Shown: positions 52,421 through 61,972 of the stretch, in pieces
Layout of the letters: every line of letters begins with the position of its first letter
How positions within the stretch are numbered: the stretch's first letter is position 1
Assembly (NCBI RefSeq): GCF_025642975.1
Contig: NZ_JANZKJ010000014.1
Coordinates: forward strand, 62,001 to 126,000
Source of the DNA: Pseudomonas sp. RIT-PI-S
Lineage (GTDB): Bacteria; Pseudomonadota; Gammaproteobacteria; Pseudomonadales; Pseudomonadaceae
Reading direction: 5' to 3'
DNA length: 64,000 nt
Made by a program: the position numbers and the translations under genes
The notes under the pieces: model-generated
What the model was told of the DNA's origin: nothing
Databases searched by the model: none
What the model saw: the letters and a program-made list of their open reading frames with translations, nothing else

Positions 52421-53569
52421 TCAGCGCAAATAGCGTGCGCTGGCGCTTACGAACAATAGCAGCAGCACCAGGCTGCCTAGCGCCCAGGAGAGGTCGATCC
52501 AGTGCGCCAGGAAACCGATGGTGGCCGGCCCCAGCAGGATGCCGGCATAGCCCAGGGAAACCATCGCCGGAATCGCCGAGCTTTGCGGCATGCGCTGCTG
52601 TCGGCCCACGGCCGAGAACAGCACCGGCACGATGTTCGAGCAACCGGCGCCGACCAGGGCGAAGCCGACCAGCGCCGCTGGCCAGCCGGGCAGCAGCAGC
52701 GCAATGGCCAGGCCGGCCGCGGCGCAGGCACCCCCCAGCAGCACGATTCGCACGCCGCCGAGGCGGTTGACCAGCACATCGCCGGTCAGCCGGCCGATCG
52801 TCATGGTCACCGCGAAAGCGGCATAGCCCAGGCCTGCCAGGGCGGGGTCCATGCTTCGAACGGATACCAGGAACACCGCGCTCCAATCGAGCATGGCGCC
52901 TTCGGTGAGGAACACGATAAAGCACAGCACCCCGAGGAACAGCACGATGCCGCGAGGCATGGCGAACAGCGGGCCGTCCCGCTCCGAGCCGTGGCGCAGG
53001 AAAGCCCCAGCTGCCTGCCACAAGGCCGCCAATACGATCGCCACCACGATCAGCGAAGCCGGCAAGGGGGCCATGCCCAGGCTAAGCAAGGCGGTCATCC
53101 CCGCCGCCCCGGCGATCCCGCCCACGCTGTACATGCCATGGAAACCCGACATCACGGCGTCGTCGCTGGCCTTCTCCACCAGCACGGCCTGGATGTTCAT
53201 GGCGCAGTCCAGCAGGCCCATGCAGGCACCGAACAGCACCAGGCCAACGGCCAGCCACGCAATGGAAGGCGCACCGGCGAGCACCGGGAGCAGCAAGCAG
53301 AGCAGCAACGCGCTGCGCACCATGGTCCAGCGGCAGCCGCGGTGGGCAGTGAGGTAACCGGCGAACGGCATCGCCAGGATCGAGCCACCGCCCAGCCCCA
53401 ACAGCAGAAGGCCAAGGGTGCCGTCGTCCAGCCCGATGCGGGCCTTGGCCAAGGGCACCATGGGCGCCCAGGCCGACATGACGAAACCGGCGATGAAAAA
53501 CACTACCCGGGTGGACATCCGTTGCGCCCGCCCGACCGCTGCGACCGCGAACGCTGAAGTGGCACTCAT
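52421..53569 (-). CDS. YbjJ-like MFS transporter
   Basis: This 382-residue protein has about 12 helices. It is similar in layout to the YbjJ branch of the MFS: SAWAPMVPLAKARIGLDD early, then MGLLDCAMNIQAVLVE and MSGFHGMYSVGG in helix 4-5, the pattern that marks this branch. The transported compound is unknown. It lies 96 bp upstream of the end of garD on the same strand but is not clearly part of that operon. Confidence 0.85.
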   Translation of the reverse strand: MSATSAFAVAAVGRAQRMSTRVVFFIAGFVMSAWAPMVPLAKARIGLDDGTLGLLLLGLGGGSILAMPFAGYLTAHRGCRWTMVRSALLLCLLLPVLAGAPSIAWLAVGLVLFGACMGLLDCAMNIQAVLVEKASDDAVMSGFHGMYSVGGIAGAAGMTALLSLGMAPLPASLIVVAIVLAALWQAAGAFLRHGSERDGPLFAMPRGIVLFLGVLCFIVFLTEGAMLDWSAVFLVSVRSMDPALAGLGYAAFAVTMTIGRLTGDVLVNRLGGVRIVLLGGACAAAGLAIALLLPGWPAALVGFALVGAGCSNIVPVLFSAVGRQQRMPQSSAIPAMVSLGYAGILLGPATIGFLAHWIDLSWALGSLVLLLLFVSASARYLR

Positions 53570-53665
53570 GGCTGACCTTGGATCCCTGTCATCGTAGAGC
53601 GCTTACCTTGCAGGCCCGCCCAGGCAAAAGCAAGGCGACGGCGGCAGCCGTGGAAGGTTCCGGCC

Positions 53666-55219
53666 TCAGGTAATGGGCGCGGGGTTGAACAGCACGATGT
53701 CGTTATGCAGCTTGTGCTGCTCGGCCCAGGTTCGTTGGCGCCCACTTGCCACGTCCAGGTAATAGTGGAACAGCTCCCAGCCCAGCTCCTCGATGGTCGC
53801 GCGGCCCGTAGCGATGCGCCCGGCGTCGACGTCGATCAGGTCCGGCCAGCGCTGGGCGAGCTCGGTGCGGGTGGCCACTTTCACCACGGGGGCCATCGCC
53901 AGCCCATAGGGCGTGCCGCGGCCGGTGGTGAACACGTGCAGGTTCATCCCCGCCGCCAGCTGCAGCGTTCCGCACACGAAATCGCTGGCGGGGGTCGCGC
54001 AGTAGATCAGCCCCTTGCCGGTGACGCGTTCGCCCGGGCCGACCACGCCGTTGATGGCTGAACTGCCGGACTTGACGATCGACCCCAGGGATTTTTCCAC
54101 GATGTTGGACAACCCGCCTTTCTTGTTGCCTGGCGTGGTATTGGCGCTGCGGTCGGCGGCGCCGCGCTCCAGGTAATGGTCGTACCAATCCATCTCACGC
54201 ACCAACGCCTGGGCGACGTCCTGGTTCTGTGCGCGGGAGGTCAGCATATAGATGGCGTCGCGCACCTCGGTGACTTCGGAAAACATCACCGTAGCCCCGG
54301 CGCGGATCAGCAGGTCCGAGGCATAGCCCAGCGCTGGGTTAGCAGTGATCCCGGAAAATGCGTCGCTGCCGCCGCACTGCATGCCGAGGATGAGCTCGGC
54401 GGCGGGTACGGTCTCGCGCCGACGCTGGTCGAGCTTCTGCAGCCGCGTTTCGGCCAGGGCCATGATCTGCTCGATCATTTCGCCAAAGCCGTGGCTGGCA
54501 TCCTGCAAGCGGTACAGCCAGGGCTCGCTGAGGTCCACCGAGGGGTCGTTGTTGTGCATGACCTGGCCGGCCTGGAGCTTTTCGCAGCCCAGGCTGATAA
54601 CCAGCGCCTCGCCGCCCAGGTTGGGGTTGCGGGCCAGGTTGCGCACGGTACGGATCGGAATGTAGGCATCACGGGCGTTGATCGCCACGCCGCAGCCGTA
54701 GCTGTGGGTCAGGGCGACCACATCGTCCACGTGCGGGTAGCGCGGCAACAGCTCCTCGCGGATGCGCTTGACCGCGTGGTCGAGCACGCCGGTCACGCAC
54801 TGCACCGTGGTGGTGATCCCTAGGATGTTGCGGGTGCCCACCGTGCCGTCGGCGTTGCGGTAACCCTCGAAGGTAAAGCCTTCGAGCGGCGGCAAGGGCG
54901 CGGGCACCGCGTCACACATGGGCAGGCTGGCGAGCGGCGGCGCCGAGGGCATGGCCAGCTGGTTTTCCTTTACCCAGCTGCCACGGCGCAGATCTTCGAG
55001 GGCGTAGCCAATGATCTGCCCGTAGCGGCGCACTTCGCCGCCTTTGGGAATATCCACCAGCGCCACCTTGTGGCTTTGCGGTACCCCTTCGACGGTAACC
55101 AGGCCATCGGGGAACACGCTGCCTTCGGTCACGCCTTGGTCGTTGACCACGACCACCACATTGTCGGCCTCGTGCAGGCGCACGTAGCGGGGGGAATCGG
55201 AATGTTCGATCAACTGCAT
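53666..55219 (-). CDS. garD: Galactarate dehydratase
   Basis: This 517-residue dehydratase of the UxaA/GarD family removes water from galactarate (mucate) to give 5-dehydro-4-deoxy-glucarate. It has an N-terminal SAF-type domain ([16 protein letters not shown]), [15 protein letters not shown] and [19 protein letters not shown], and the C-terminal [10 protein letters not shown]. The ATG at 55219 is preferred over 55243 because AAGGGG lies 7 bases upstream and the family starts [12 protein letters not shown]. The gene follows its transporter by 23 bp. The next enzyme of the pathway is not in the window. Confidence 0.92.
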   Translation of the reverse strand: MQLIEHSDSPRYVRLHEADNVVVVVNDQGVTEGSVFPDGLVTVEGVPQSHKVALVDIPKGGEVRRYGQIIGYALEDLRRGSWVKENQLAMPSAPPLASLPMCDAVPAPLPPLEGFTFEGYRNADGTVGTRNILGITTTVQCVTGVLDHAVKRIREELLPRYPHVDDVVALTHSYGCGVAINARDAYIPIRTVRNLARNPNLGGEALVISLGCEKLQAGQVMHNNDPSVDLSEPWLYRLQDASHGFGEMIEQIMALAETRLQKLDQRRRETVPAAELILGMQCGGSDAFSGITANPALGYASDLLIRAGATVMFSEVTEVRDAIYMLTSRAQNQDVAQALVREMDWYDHYLERGAADRSANTTPGNKKGGLSNIVEKSLGSIVKSGSSAINGVVGPGERVTGKGLIYCATPASDFVCGTLQLAAGMNLHVFTTGRGTPYGLAMAPVVKVATRTELAQRWPDLIDVDAGRIATGRATIEELGWELFHYYLDVASGRQRTWAEQHKLHNDIVLFNPAPIT

Positions 55220-55242
55220 GGGGTTAGCCCCTTGTATTTTCA

Positions 55243-56592
55243 TCAGGCTTGTACGGGTGTGGGTTCGGCCAACGGACGGCCGTTGGCGTCATGCAATTGC
55301 ACGCGGCGGATCGGCCCCACGATGACCAGGTAGCTCAGCACGGCGACCAAGGCGTTGGCGCCCACATAAACCAGGGCCCATTTGAACGAGCCGGTGGTGG
55401 AAATCAGGTACCCGATGACGATAGGCGTGGTGATCGAGGCAATGTTGCCGAACATGTTGAACAGCCCGCCGCTGATGCCGGCAATCTGCCGGGGCGAGGT
55501 GTCGGCCATGACCGCCCAGCCCAAGGCGCCCACGCCCTTGCCGAAGAACGCCAGCGCCATGAGGCTGACCACCAGCCAGTCCAGCTGCACATAGTTGCAC
55601 AGCACCATGGTGGTCGACAGCAGCAGGCCACACACGATCGGGGCCTTGCGGGCGAAGGTCAGCGAGTGGCCGCGGCGCAGCAGCCAGTCGGAAATCACCC
55701 CGCCGAGCACGCCGCCGATGAACCCGCAGATCGCCGGCAACGAAGCGACGAAACCGGCCTTGAGGATGGTCATGCCGCGCTCTTGCACCAGGTATACCGG
55801 GAACCAGGTAAGGAAAAAGTACGTAATGCCGTTGATGCAGTATTGGCCAAGGTAGATGCCTAGCATCATGCGGCTGGACAACAGCTGGCGGACGTAGCCC
55901 CATTGCGGGCCTGCGCGCTTCTGCCCGGGCTGGTCCATGTCGACCACCCCGCCGTTATCGGCGATCAACCGATACTCCTGCTCGCCTATCAGCGGATGCT
56001 GGCCGGGATTGTGTACGAACTTCAGCCACACCGCCGCGAACGCAATGCCCAGCACGCCCATCACCACGAACACATGCTCCCAACCCCAGGCGTGAACGAT
56101 CCAGCCCATCAGCGGAGCGAACAGCACGGTGGCGAAGTACTGCGCGGAATTGAAGATCGCCGAGGCGGTGCCGCGCTCGGCCGTGGGGAACCAGGCGGCG
56201 ACCACGCGCGCGTTGCCCGGGAACGAAGGCGCTTCGGCAAAGCCGACCATGAAGCGCAGGGTAAACAGCGCCATGACCGCGGTGGCCACCGGCATGAAGC
56301 CCACGAAGCCCTGCAAGATAGTGAACACGGACCAGGTGAAAATGCTGGCGGCATAAATTTTCTTGGAGCCGAAGCGGTCCAGCAACCAGCCGCCTGGGAT
56401 CTGCCCGGCCACATAGGCCCAGCCGAAGGCGGAGAAGATGAAACCTAAGGTAAGCGGGTCAATGCCCAGGGCCTTCTGGATGCTGGAACCGGCGATGGAA
56501 ATCGTCGCGCGGTCGGCATAGTTGATCGTGGTAACCACGAACAACAGGAACAGGATCAGATAACGCACATGCGTTTTCTTATTGGCATGCAT
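55243..56592 (-). CDS. Galactarate/glucarate MFS transporter
   Basis: This 449-residue protein of the anion:cation symporter branch (GudP/GarP/ExuT-like) starts with [20 protein letters not shown], the family opening. It has [19 protein letters not shown] and [20 protein letters not shown]. It supplies the garD enzyme, which follows by 23 bp. The ATG at 56592 has GGGAG upstream; the frame open to 56667 is not family-like. A palindrome upstream is a possible operator. Confidence 0.88.
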   Translation of the reverse strand: MHANKKTHVRYLILFLLFVVTTINYADRATISIAGSSIQKALGIDPLTLGFIFSAFGWAYVAGQIPGGWLLDRFGSKKIYAASIFTWSVFTILQGFVGFMPVATAVMALFTLRFMVGFAEAPSFPGNARVVAAWFPTAERGTASAIFNSAQYFATVLFAPLMGWIVHAWGWEHVFVVMGVLGIAFAAVWLKFVHNPGQHPLIGEQEYRLIADNGGVVDMDQPGQKRAGPQWGYVRQLLSSRMMLGIYLGQYCINGITYFFLTWFPVYLVQERGMTILKAGFVASLPAICGFIGGVLGGVISDWLLRRGHSLTFARKAPIVCGLLLSTTMVLCNYVQLDWLVVSLMALAFFGKGVGALGWAVMADTSPRQIAGISGGLFNMFGNIASITTPIVIGYLISTTGSFKWALVYVGANALVAVLSYLVIVGPIRRVQLHDANGRPLAEPTPVQA

Positions 56593-56650
56593 GCAGGTGT
56601 ACTCCCACTTCTTGTCTTTATACGGGCACTCGCCTAAGGGGGCGTGCAGA

Positions 56651-56672
56651 ACTACGTTATCGTACAAGTAGT
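56651..56672. promoter_or_regulatory. Possible operator upstream of the galactarate transporter
   Basis: ACTAC (56651-56655) and GTAGT (56668-56672) are inverted with 12 bases between. The minus strand reads CTTGTACGATAACG in the middle, close to the TNGTNNNACNA pattern bound by GntR/FadR-type regulators that commonly control sugar-acid genes. It is 59 bp upstream of the transporter start. No regulator gene is adjacent. The remaining gap 56593-56945 (353 bp) is otherwise unremarkable. Confidence 0.4.
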
Positions 56673-56945
56673 GACCGCGCTACACCTTGATGAAGAAATT
56701 CATGGAGCAGGCGGTGGCGGCTATACAGGCACAAGCCGTTTGAGTGGCATTCAGGTTGTCTGACAGGACGAAAAGAACGATAGCATAACGCCACTAGACT
56801 GGACAGTCAGATTAGAACGCGACAGCAACTTTCGTTCACGGTTCCAGGATTGTCACTGGACAGCGACAGCCGGCAGGGATATGTTTCCAAGGTCGAACGG
56901 CGCCATGGAGGCGTCGCGACGCAATTGGAATGCAGAGGTGGAATC

Positions 56946-57998
56946 ATGAGAACCAGGGCTGCGCTGGCGCTCGTCGTGGGTTATCCGTTGCTAAGTGGTT
57001 GCGTTCAAGGCCCTCCGCTTCAATACACCGCCTTCTCCGATGGCGGTAATGGCTCGCAGGAAGACTACTCCGGCCTCACCAAATTCACCCTTGCCCGTAG
57101 CCTGCTGCTGGTACAGGCCAGCAAGGGGCAGCCGGCCACCGTGGCCGCAGTCCCTGCCGAAGCCATCGGCAGCGGCACCGACTTCGGTATCCGCCAACTG
57201 CAGGGCACGTCTCACCTGGCGCTGCAGCTTACGAAAATCGGCAACAGCAACCTGGTGCGGTCCTTGGCTTTGCGCTCGGCGGCGAACCCCAGCGTGCCCG
57301 CGGCCGACAGCGTCGAGCAGGTGACGGCCAGCGGCCCGGCCAACCTCGGCAACCTGGCGCTTGCCATCGACGTGCAGGCCTTGCTGGACACGCCTCGGCC
57401 GGGGCGCGTGCCTCTGGCCGGGCTTGCTCAGAGCGCCAATAGCGAGTTCGCCTTCGATATCGTCTTCGACCCGGTTCCGGCCGATGCCATCCAGACCCGT
57501 CAGCTGGATCTGCAGCGAACCGGCAACCTGTATTTCTATTCGGCCTGCCGTACCGCTACCCTCACCTTCCTCAACGCCCCTTTGGCCCAGCAACGCTTCA
57601 CCGTCACCGTTGCCGACCCTAATTTCGTGCAGACGGTGGCGATCGGCGCGGACCGCACCATCGCCAGCCATTCTTCCTGTGGCGTGGACGTACTGGCCGG
57701 GGCCATGGCCAGTGGCGATCCCGGGCTCGCGCGACAGGTGGACCAGGCCCGCAACCTGAGCGCGTCCTGGACTACCCGTTCGATGGTAGACGCCGCCAGC
57801 GCACTGGCCGCGCTCAAGCCGAGCGAGCCGGTGAAGCGCCCCCGGCGCAAGCCTCGCCCTGCCGCCGTCGAGCCCGCCCCGGCTCAAGCCCAAGCCCAGG
57901 CAGAGGCCAGCCCAGCCCAAGTACCTGCCGAGGGGCCCCTGCGCAATGCGCAGATTCGCGTGCCTGGCCCACCGCCGCGCGAGTCCTTCGCCTTCTAG
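56946..57998 (+). CDS. Lipoprotein of unknown function with Pro/Ala-rich tail
   Basis: This 350-residue lipoprotein (lipobox PLLSGC, Cys 19) has a body of alternating strands without a recognised domain. Later cysteines are in SACRTAT and SSCGVD. The last 50 residues or so are basic and Pro/Ala/Gln-rich (RPRRKPRP, then EPAPAQAQAQ), likely disordered. AGAGGTGG lies five bases before the ATG, which decides the start over an upstream in-frame one. It could sit on the cell surface or in the periplasm. No functional hint comes from its neighbours. Confidence 0.75.
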   Translation: MRTRAALALVVGYPLLSGCVQGPPLQYTAFSDGGNGSQEDYSGLTKFTLARSLLLVQASKGQPATVAAVPAEAIGSGTDFGIRQLQGTSHLALQLTKIGNSNLVRSLALRSAANPSVPAADSVEQVTASGPANLGNLALAIDVQALLDTPRPGRVPLAGLAQSANSEFAFDIVFDPVPADAIQTRQLDLQRTGNLYFYSACRTATLTFLNAPLAQQRFTVTVADPNFVQTVAIGADRTIASHSSCGVDVLAGAMASGDPGLARQVDQARNLSASWTTRSMVDAASALAALKPSEPVKRPRRKPRPAAVEPAPAQAQAQAEASPAQVPAEGPLRNAQIRVPGPPPRESFAF

Positions 57999-58276
57999 CC
58001 CGCCGGTGCCGGGTTCGCACGATATTCTCCGCGCCTCATGAGCCCGCCCGCACCACCGGGCGAGCCGGCGCCGCTGGCAACCCGGCCGATAGGGCAACGA
58101 ACTCCTCGCCGCCCACTACACTCACAGTACGTCGCCTGAACGAGCCTCTGCTCAGCGGGGGACGCAGGGCGTTCCGCCCAGGCGGAAAGTGCCGTTCAAG
58201 CGCAACTCAACGCGGCGTGTGCTTATGCACCAGGCCCCCTTGTGTGGCCTGTGTGCAGTGCGCATCTGGAGTGAGA

Positions 58277-59266
58277 ATGATCGAAACGACCGATGGCACG
58301 GATGCTTTGCTCGACAACCTATATCGCGACATCATCGCTGCGCATTCGGCGATGCGCCCCGCCGTTGCAGTCACCCCCCTGGCCTATAGCGAACGCTTGT
58401 CAGCGGCGACCGGGTGCGAGGTGTATCTCAAGTGCGAGCATCAGCAGCACACCGGCTCATTCAAATATCGCGGTGCGTACAACAAGCTGCGGCTGTTATC
58501 CACCGAGGAGCGCAAGCGCGGCGTGATTGCAGCGACCTCCGGTAACCACGGCCAGGGCATCGCCTTGGCCGGGCGGCTGGCCTCGGTACCGGTGACCATC
58601 TATACCCCAAACCGAACCTCCCCCTACAAGGTCGAGGCCATGCGGGCCCTCGGCGCTACGGTGATACAGGTTCCCGGGGCCTCGGTGGACGCCGAACTCG
58701 AAGCGCAGCGCCAGGGCCTTGAACAGGGCAAGCCCTATGTGTCGCCCTACAACGACCTGGCGGTCATCGCCGGCCAGGGCACTGTGGGGGTGGAGATCAA
58801 CGAACAGCAACCCGACATCGACGCCGTGTTTGCCTCGGTCGGCGGTGGTGGGCTGATCTCCGGCATCGGGGCAGCGTTGCTGCGGCTCAACCCGGGTGCG
58901 CAGATCATCGGCTGCTGGCCAGAGGAAGCGGCGCCGCTGTATCACGCGCTGCAGGCCAAACAGATCCCGGCCGTCGCCCAGGCGCAAAAGGGCTCATATG
59001 GCACGGCCGATGGGGTGGTGCCCGGCGCGGTGACCTTCGAGCTCTGCCAGCGGTTGATAGACCGCACCGTGCTGGTCAGCGAGGAGGAAATACGCTGGGC
59101 CATGCGCGCGGTGGCGGTGGACGAACACTGGATCGTCGAAGGCGCCGCGGGCGCTTCCCTGGCCAGCGCCCTTAAAGTGGCCCACACGCTGCGCGGCAAG
59201 CGCATTGCCGTGGTGCTGTGCGGGCGGAATATCGACTGGCCGGTGTTCCTCGAAGCAGTGTCGTGA
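58277..59266 (+). CDS. Threonine/serine dehydratase-like PLP enzyme
   Basis: This 329-residue fold-type II PLP enzyme deaminates threonine or serine, or possibly a related hydroxy amino acid. The PLP lysine is Lys63 in TGSFKYRGA. The phosphate-binding loop is SVGGGGLISG near residue 193, and GNHGQGIA is the conserved Asn-containing loop. It lacks the C-terminal regulatory domain of IlvA, so it is a catabolic-type single-domain enzyme. The ATG at 58277 fits MIETTDGTD with GAGTGA upstream. The gap 57999-58276 before it has one GC-rich hairpin and no gene. Confidence 0.88.
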   Translation: MIETTDGTDALLDNLYRDIIAAHSAMRPAVAVTPLAYSERLSAATGCEVYLKCEHQQHTGSFKYRGAYNKLRLLSTEERKRGVIAATSGNHGQGIALAGRLASVPVTIYTPNRTSPYKVEAMRALGATVIQVPGASVDAELEAQRQGLEQGKPYVSPYNDLAVIAGQGTVGVEINEQQPDIDAVFASVGGGGLISGIGAALLRLNPGAQIIGCWPEEAAPLYHALQAKQIPAVAQAQKGSYGTADGVVPGAVTFELCQRLIDRTVLVSEEEIRWAMRAVAVDEHWIVEGAAGASLASALKVAHTLRGKRIAVVLCGRNIDWPVFLEAVS

Positions 59267-59284
59267 GGCACCGGGCTTGGGGCG

Positions 59285-60619
59285 CTAGAACAGCGCCTCG
59301 ACCTGGCTAAGCACCTGGCGATCCATCTGCCCGGTATGCACGTGCAGGTCCACGTAGCTTTGCAGCATGTCTAGCTTGGCGTTGAGCAGGTCCCGGCGGG
59401 CCTCGAACAGCCGTTGCTGGGCGTCCAGGATATCCACGGTGGAGCGAACCCCGCCCTGGAAGCCTTTTTCAGTCGACACCAACGCGCGTTGGTTAGACTC
59501 CACCGCGCGCTGGGTCGCGCGGCATTTGGCATAGCCGGCGACCACACCGGCGTAGGCCGTTTCCACATCTTCGGTCAGTTGCTGGCGCTGAGCGTCGGCA
59601 TCGGCCTGGGCGCCGGCCAGGGCTTCGGTGGCCTTGCGCACCGAGGCGCTGGTGGCGCCGCCGCGGTAGAGCGGAATATCCAGCGCAAGGCCTACGTAGT
59701 AGCTGTCCTGACGAGGCGAATATTCCTGATACTGGCTGTTCTCCCGGCGGGTCAGCTGGGTGGTCAGCGACAGCGTGGGGTAATGGCCAGCTTTCTCGGC
59801 CTCTGCCTCGGTCTCCGCCACCTTCACCTGGGCCAGGCGAGCGGCCAGCTCCGGGCTGGTATCCCGGGCCAGGGCCGTCCAGTAGGGCAGGTCATGCTCC
59901 TCGCTCAGCGGGTTGGTGTCGGGCGGCAATTCGCGCATCGGCTCGATTTCCAGCAGCGGCAAGCTGCCACGGCCGGACAGCGTACGCAATGCGGCCACCC
60001 GCTGGGCCTGGTTCTCCGCTTCCTGGGCCTGCACCAGATCGTAGCGAGCGCGCGCTTCGTCCACGTCGGTAATCGCCCCCTGCCCTTTATCGAACAGGCG
60101 CTGGCTTTGCTCGACCAGCCCGGCAATCGCGGCCTTCTGCTGGGCAATGAGCTTGAGTTCGTTTTCTACCCGGGCCACAGCGAAGTAGGCCTTGGCCACG
60201 CGGTCGAACAGCTCCTGGGTGGCGACTTCGTATTGCACCTCGCCCAACTGGCCCCGCGCCTTGCCCTGCTGGTACGCCGACCAACGCCCCTTGTCATAGA
60301 TCGGCTGCTGGGCCACCAAGGACACGCTGTTGGACTGATAGTCATCGCTGTCCACATAGCTGGCGTCGGTGCCACCGTCGGTGCGCCCGCCCTTGCCGTA
60401 ACGCGAACTCAAGGAAAGCTGGGGCAACAGGCCGCCCCGGCCAATGGCCTCCTCGTTCTGGGCCGCGCGGTGGGAGTAATCCGCCGAGCGCATGACCGGG
60501 TCGTTCAAGCGCGAAGCATCGTAGAGTTGCAGCAAGGTCAAGCGGTCCGAGTCCGGAGACTGGGCGTGAGCCTGCACGGCCAGGCACAGGAGCGCGAGCG
60601 GTAGCCAGCGGTTGCTCAT
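59285..60619 (-). CDS. TolC-family outer-membrane protein of a type I secretion system
   Basis: This 444-residue protein has a signal peptide (cut near AVQAHAQ) and two repeats of long amphipathic helices, as in TolC, AprF and PrtF (ADYSHRAAQNEEAIGRGGLLPQ, then DPVMRS-type and ALDIPLYRGGATSASVRKA). It forms the outer-membrane exit channel. It is the last gene of the three-gene operon, and its ATG overlaps the end of the HlyD gene. The threonine dehydratase converges from the left. Confidence 0.93.
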   Translation of the reverse strand: MSNRWLPLALLCLAVQAHAQSPDSDRLTLLQLYDASRLNDPVMRSADYSHRAAQNEEAIGRGGLLPQLSLSSRYGKGGRTDGGTDASYVDSDDYQSNSVSLVAQQPIYDKGRWSAYQQGKARGQLGEVQYEVATQELFDRVAKAYFAVARVENELKLIAQQKAAIAGLVEQSQRLFDKGQGAITDVDEARARYDLVQAQEAENQAQRVAALRTLSGRGSLPLLEIEPMRELPPDTNPLSEEHDLPYWTALARDTSPELAARLAQVKVAETEAEAEKAGHYPTLSLTTQLTRRENSQYQEYSPRQDSYYVGLALDIPLYRGGATSASVRKATEALAGAQADADAQRQQLTEDVETAYAGVVAGYAKCRATQRAVESNQRALVSTEKGFQGGVRSTVDILDAQQRLFEARRDLLNAKLDMLQSYVDLHVHTGQMDRQVLSQVEALF

Positions 60620-61972
60620 TCATTCTTCCTTGAATGCTGCGAGCAAGCGCTCGCGCAAGGGTTTCATCAGGTAGTTGACCAAGGTTCGCTCGCCGGTGAT
60701 CACGGTCACATCCGCCATCATCCCGGGCTTGATCGGCAAACCGGCAGCCTGCAGCTTGGGCAAGGTATCGGCTGGCAGCTCCACCTTGGCCGAGAAGTAC
60801 GGCTGGTGGGTTTGCTCGTCGAGCAGCTGGTCGGCCGAAACAGTAGCCACCGTGCCATGCACCGTGGGGGTGTCCACGCGCTGCAGCGCGGTGAAGTGCA
60901 CCTGCACCGGCAGCCCGGGGCGCAGCTTGTTCGCCAACATCGGCGGGAAGCGCGCGGTGATGCCCAGCGGAGTATCCCCCGGCACTACCTCCATCAAGGC
61001 CTGGCCAGCGGTCGCCACGCCGCCGATGGTATGCACCGCCAGGTTGAGCACTTCGCCAGCTACCGGGGCGCGCAGCGATCCGTTATCGACTTCGAACTGC
61101 AACGCGCGGATCTGATCGGCGTAACCGGAGGCTTCGGCGGCCACGTCACTGAGCTGGCTTTCCGCGTCGCGGCGGAACTCCTGCTCCTGCTGCATGGCCT
61201 TGAGCTTGCTTTCGTTGATGGACTGCTCGGTCTTGCCGATGTCACCAATGGATGAAGCGATCTGCCCGGACAGCTGAGACGTGTTGCGCTCGGCCTCGAA
61301 GAGCTTGGCCCGCGGCACATAGCCGTCCTTGGCAAGGTCGCGCAGGCCGTTGAGTTCCTCCTGCTGGAAGCTCATCTGTGCGTCGTAATTGCTTTTGACC
61401 TGGCGGTACGCGCTCAGCTGCTGGGTGAGCGACGCCACTTCGTGGTCGACGATCCCCTGGCGGCTGGCAAGCTCGGCCTTGCGGGTGAGGAAGAGGTTTT
61501 CCTGCAAGGCCATGGCGGCCTTGGCGCGCGGGTCTGCCGCGTGCTCCAGCAGGTCTTTGGGCCACTCGATGGCGTTCTGGCGCAGGCGCTCGGCGGTCAG
61601 CCGGGCTTCGGTGGCGCGAGCGGTCAGCAGCTTCCCCAGGGTGACTTCCAGCTGGGACTGCGCCTGCACGGTGTTGAGCTGCACGAGCAGCTGGCCCTGG
61701 CTGACCAAGTCCCCCTCGCTGACCAGGATCTTTTCTATTACACCGCCCACCAGTGGCTGCACGGTCTTGCGCTCGCCGGCAACCACCACCTTGCCCTGCC
61801 CGACCATGCCTTGGTCCAGCGGTGCGATAAAGGCCCACAGCAAGAAGCCGCCAAAGGCGATGAGCAGGAACCACAAGCCCTTGCGAGCGGTGCTGCCCGC
61901 GTCGGCGTTGGCGCTGTCGTTACTGAGCGGGGTGACCGGCGCCAGCGGGCGCCGTGCGGTAACGTCACGCAT
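60620..61972 (-). CDS. HlyD-family periplasmic adaptor of a type I secretion system
   Basis: This 450-residue membrane-fusion protein has one N-terminal membrane segment (about residues 35-55), a lipoyl-like domain (VVAGERKTVQPLVGGVIEKI), a long coiled coil (about 120-290), then a second lipoyl half (LRAPVAGEVLNLAVHT) and a C-terminal beta-barrel part. It bridges the ABC protein and the TolC-like channel. It overlaps the ABC gene by 8 bp and abuts the TolC-type gene. Confidence 0.95.
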   Translation of the reverse strand: MRDVTARRPLAPVTPLSNDSANADAGSTARKGLWFLLIAFGGFLLWAFIAPLDQGMVGQGKVVVAGERKTVQPLVGGVIEKILVSEGDLVSQGQLLVQLNTVQAQSQLEVTLGKLLTARATEARLTAERLRQNAIEWPKDLLEHAADPRAKAAMALQENLFLTRKAELASRQGIVDHEVASLTQQLSAYRQVKSNYDAQMSFQQEELNGLRDLAKDGYVPRAKLFEAERNTSQLSGQIASSIGDIGKTEQSINESKLKAMQQEQEFRRDAESQLSDVAAEASGYADQIRALQFEVDNGSLRAPVAGEVLNLAVHTIGGVATAGQALMEVVPGDTPLGITARFPPMLANKLRPGLPVQVHFTALQRVDTPTVHGTVATVSADQLLDEQTHQPYFSAKVELPADTLPKLQAAGLPIKPGMMADVTVITGERTLVNYLMKPLRERLLAAFKEE

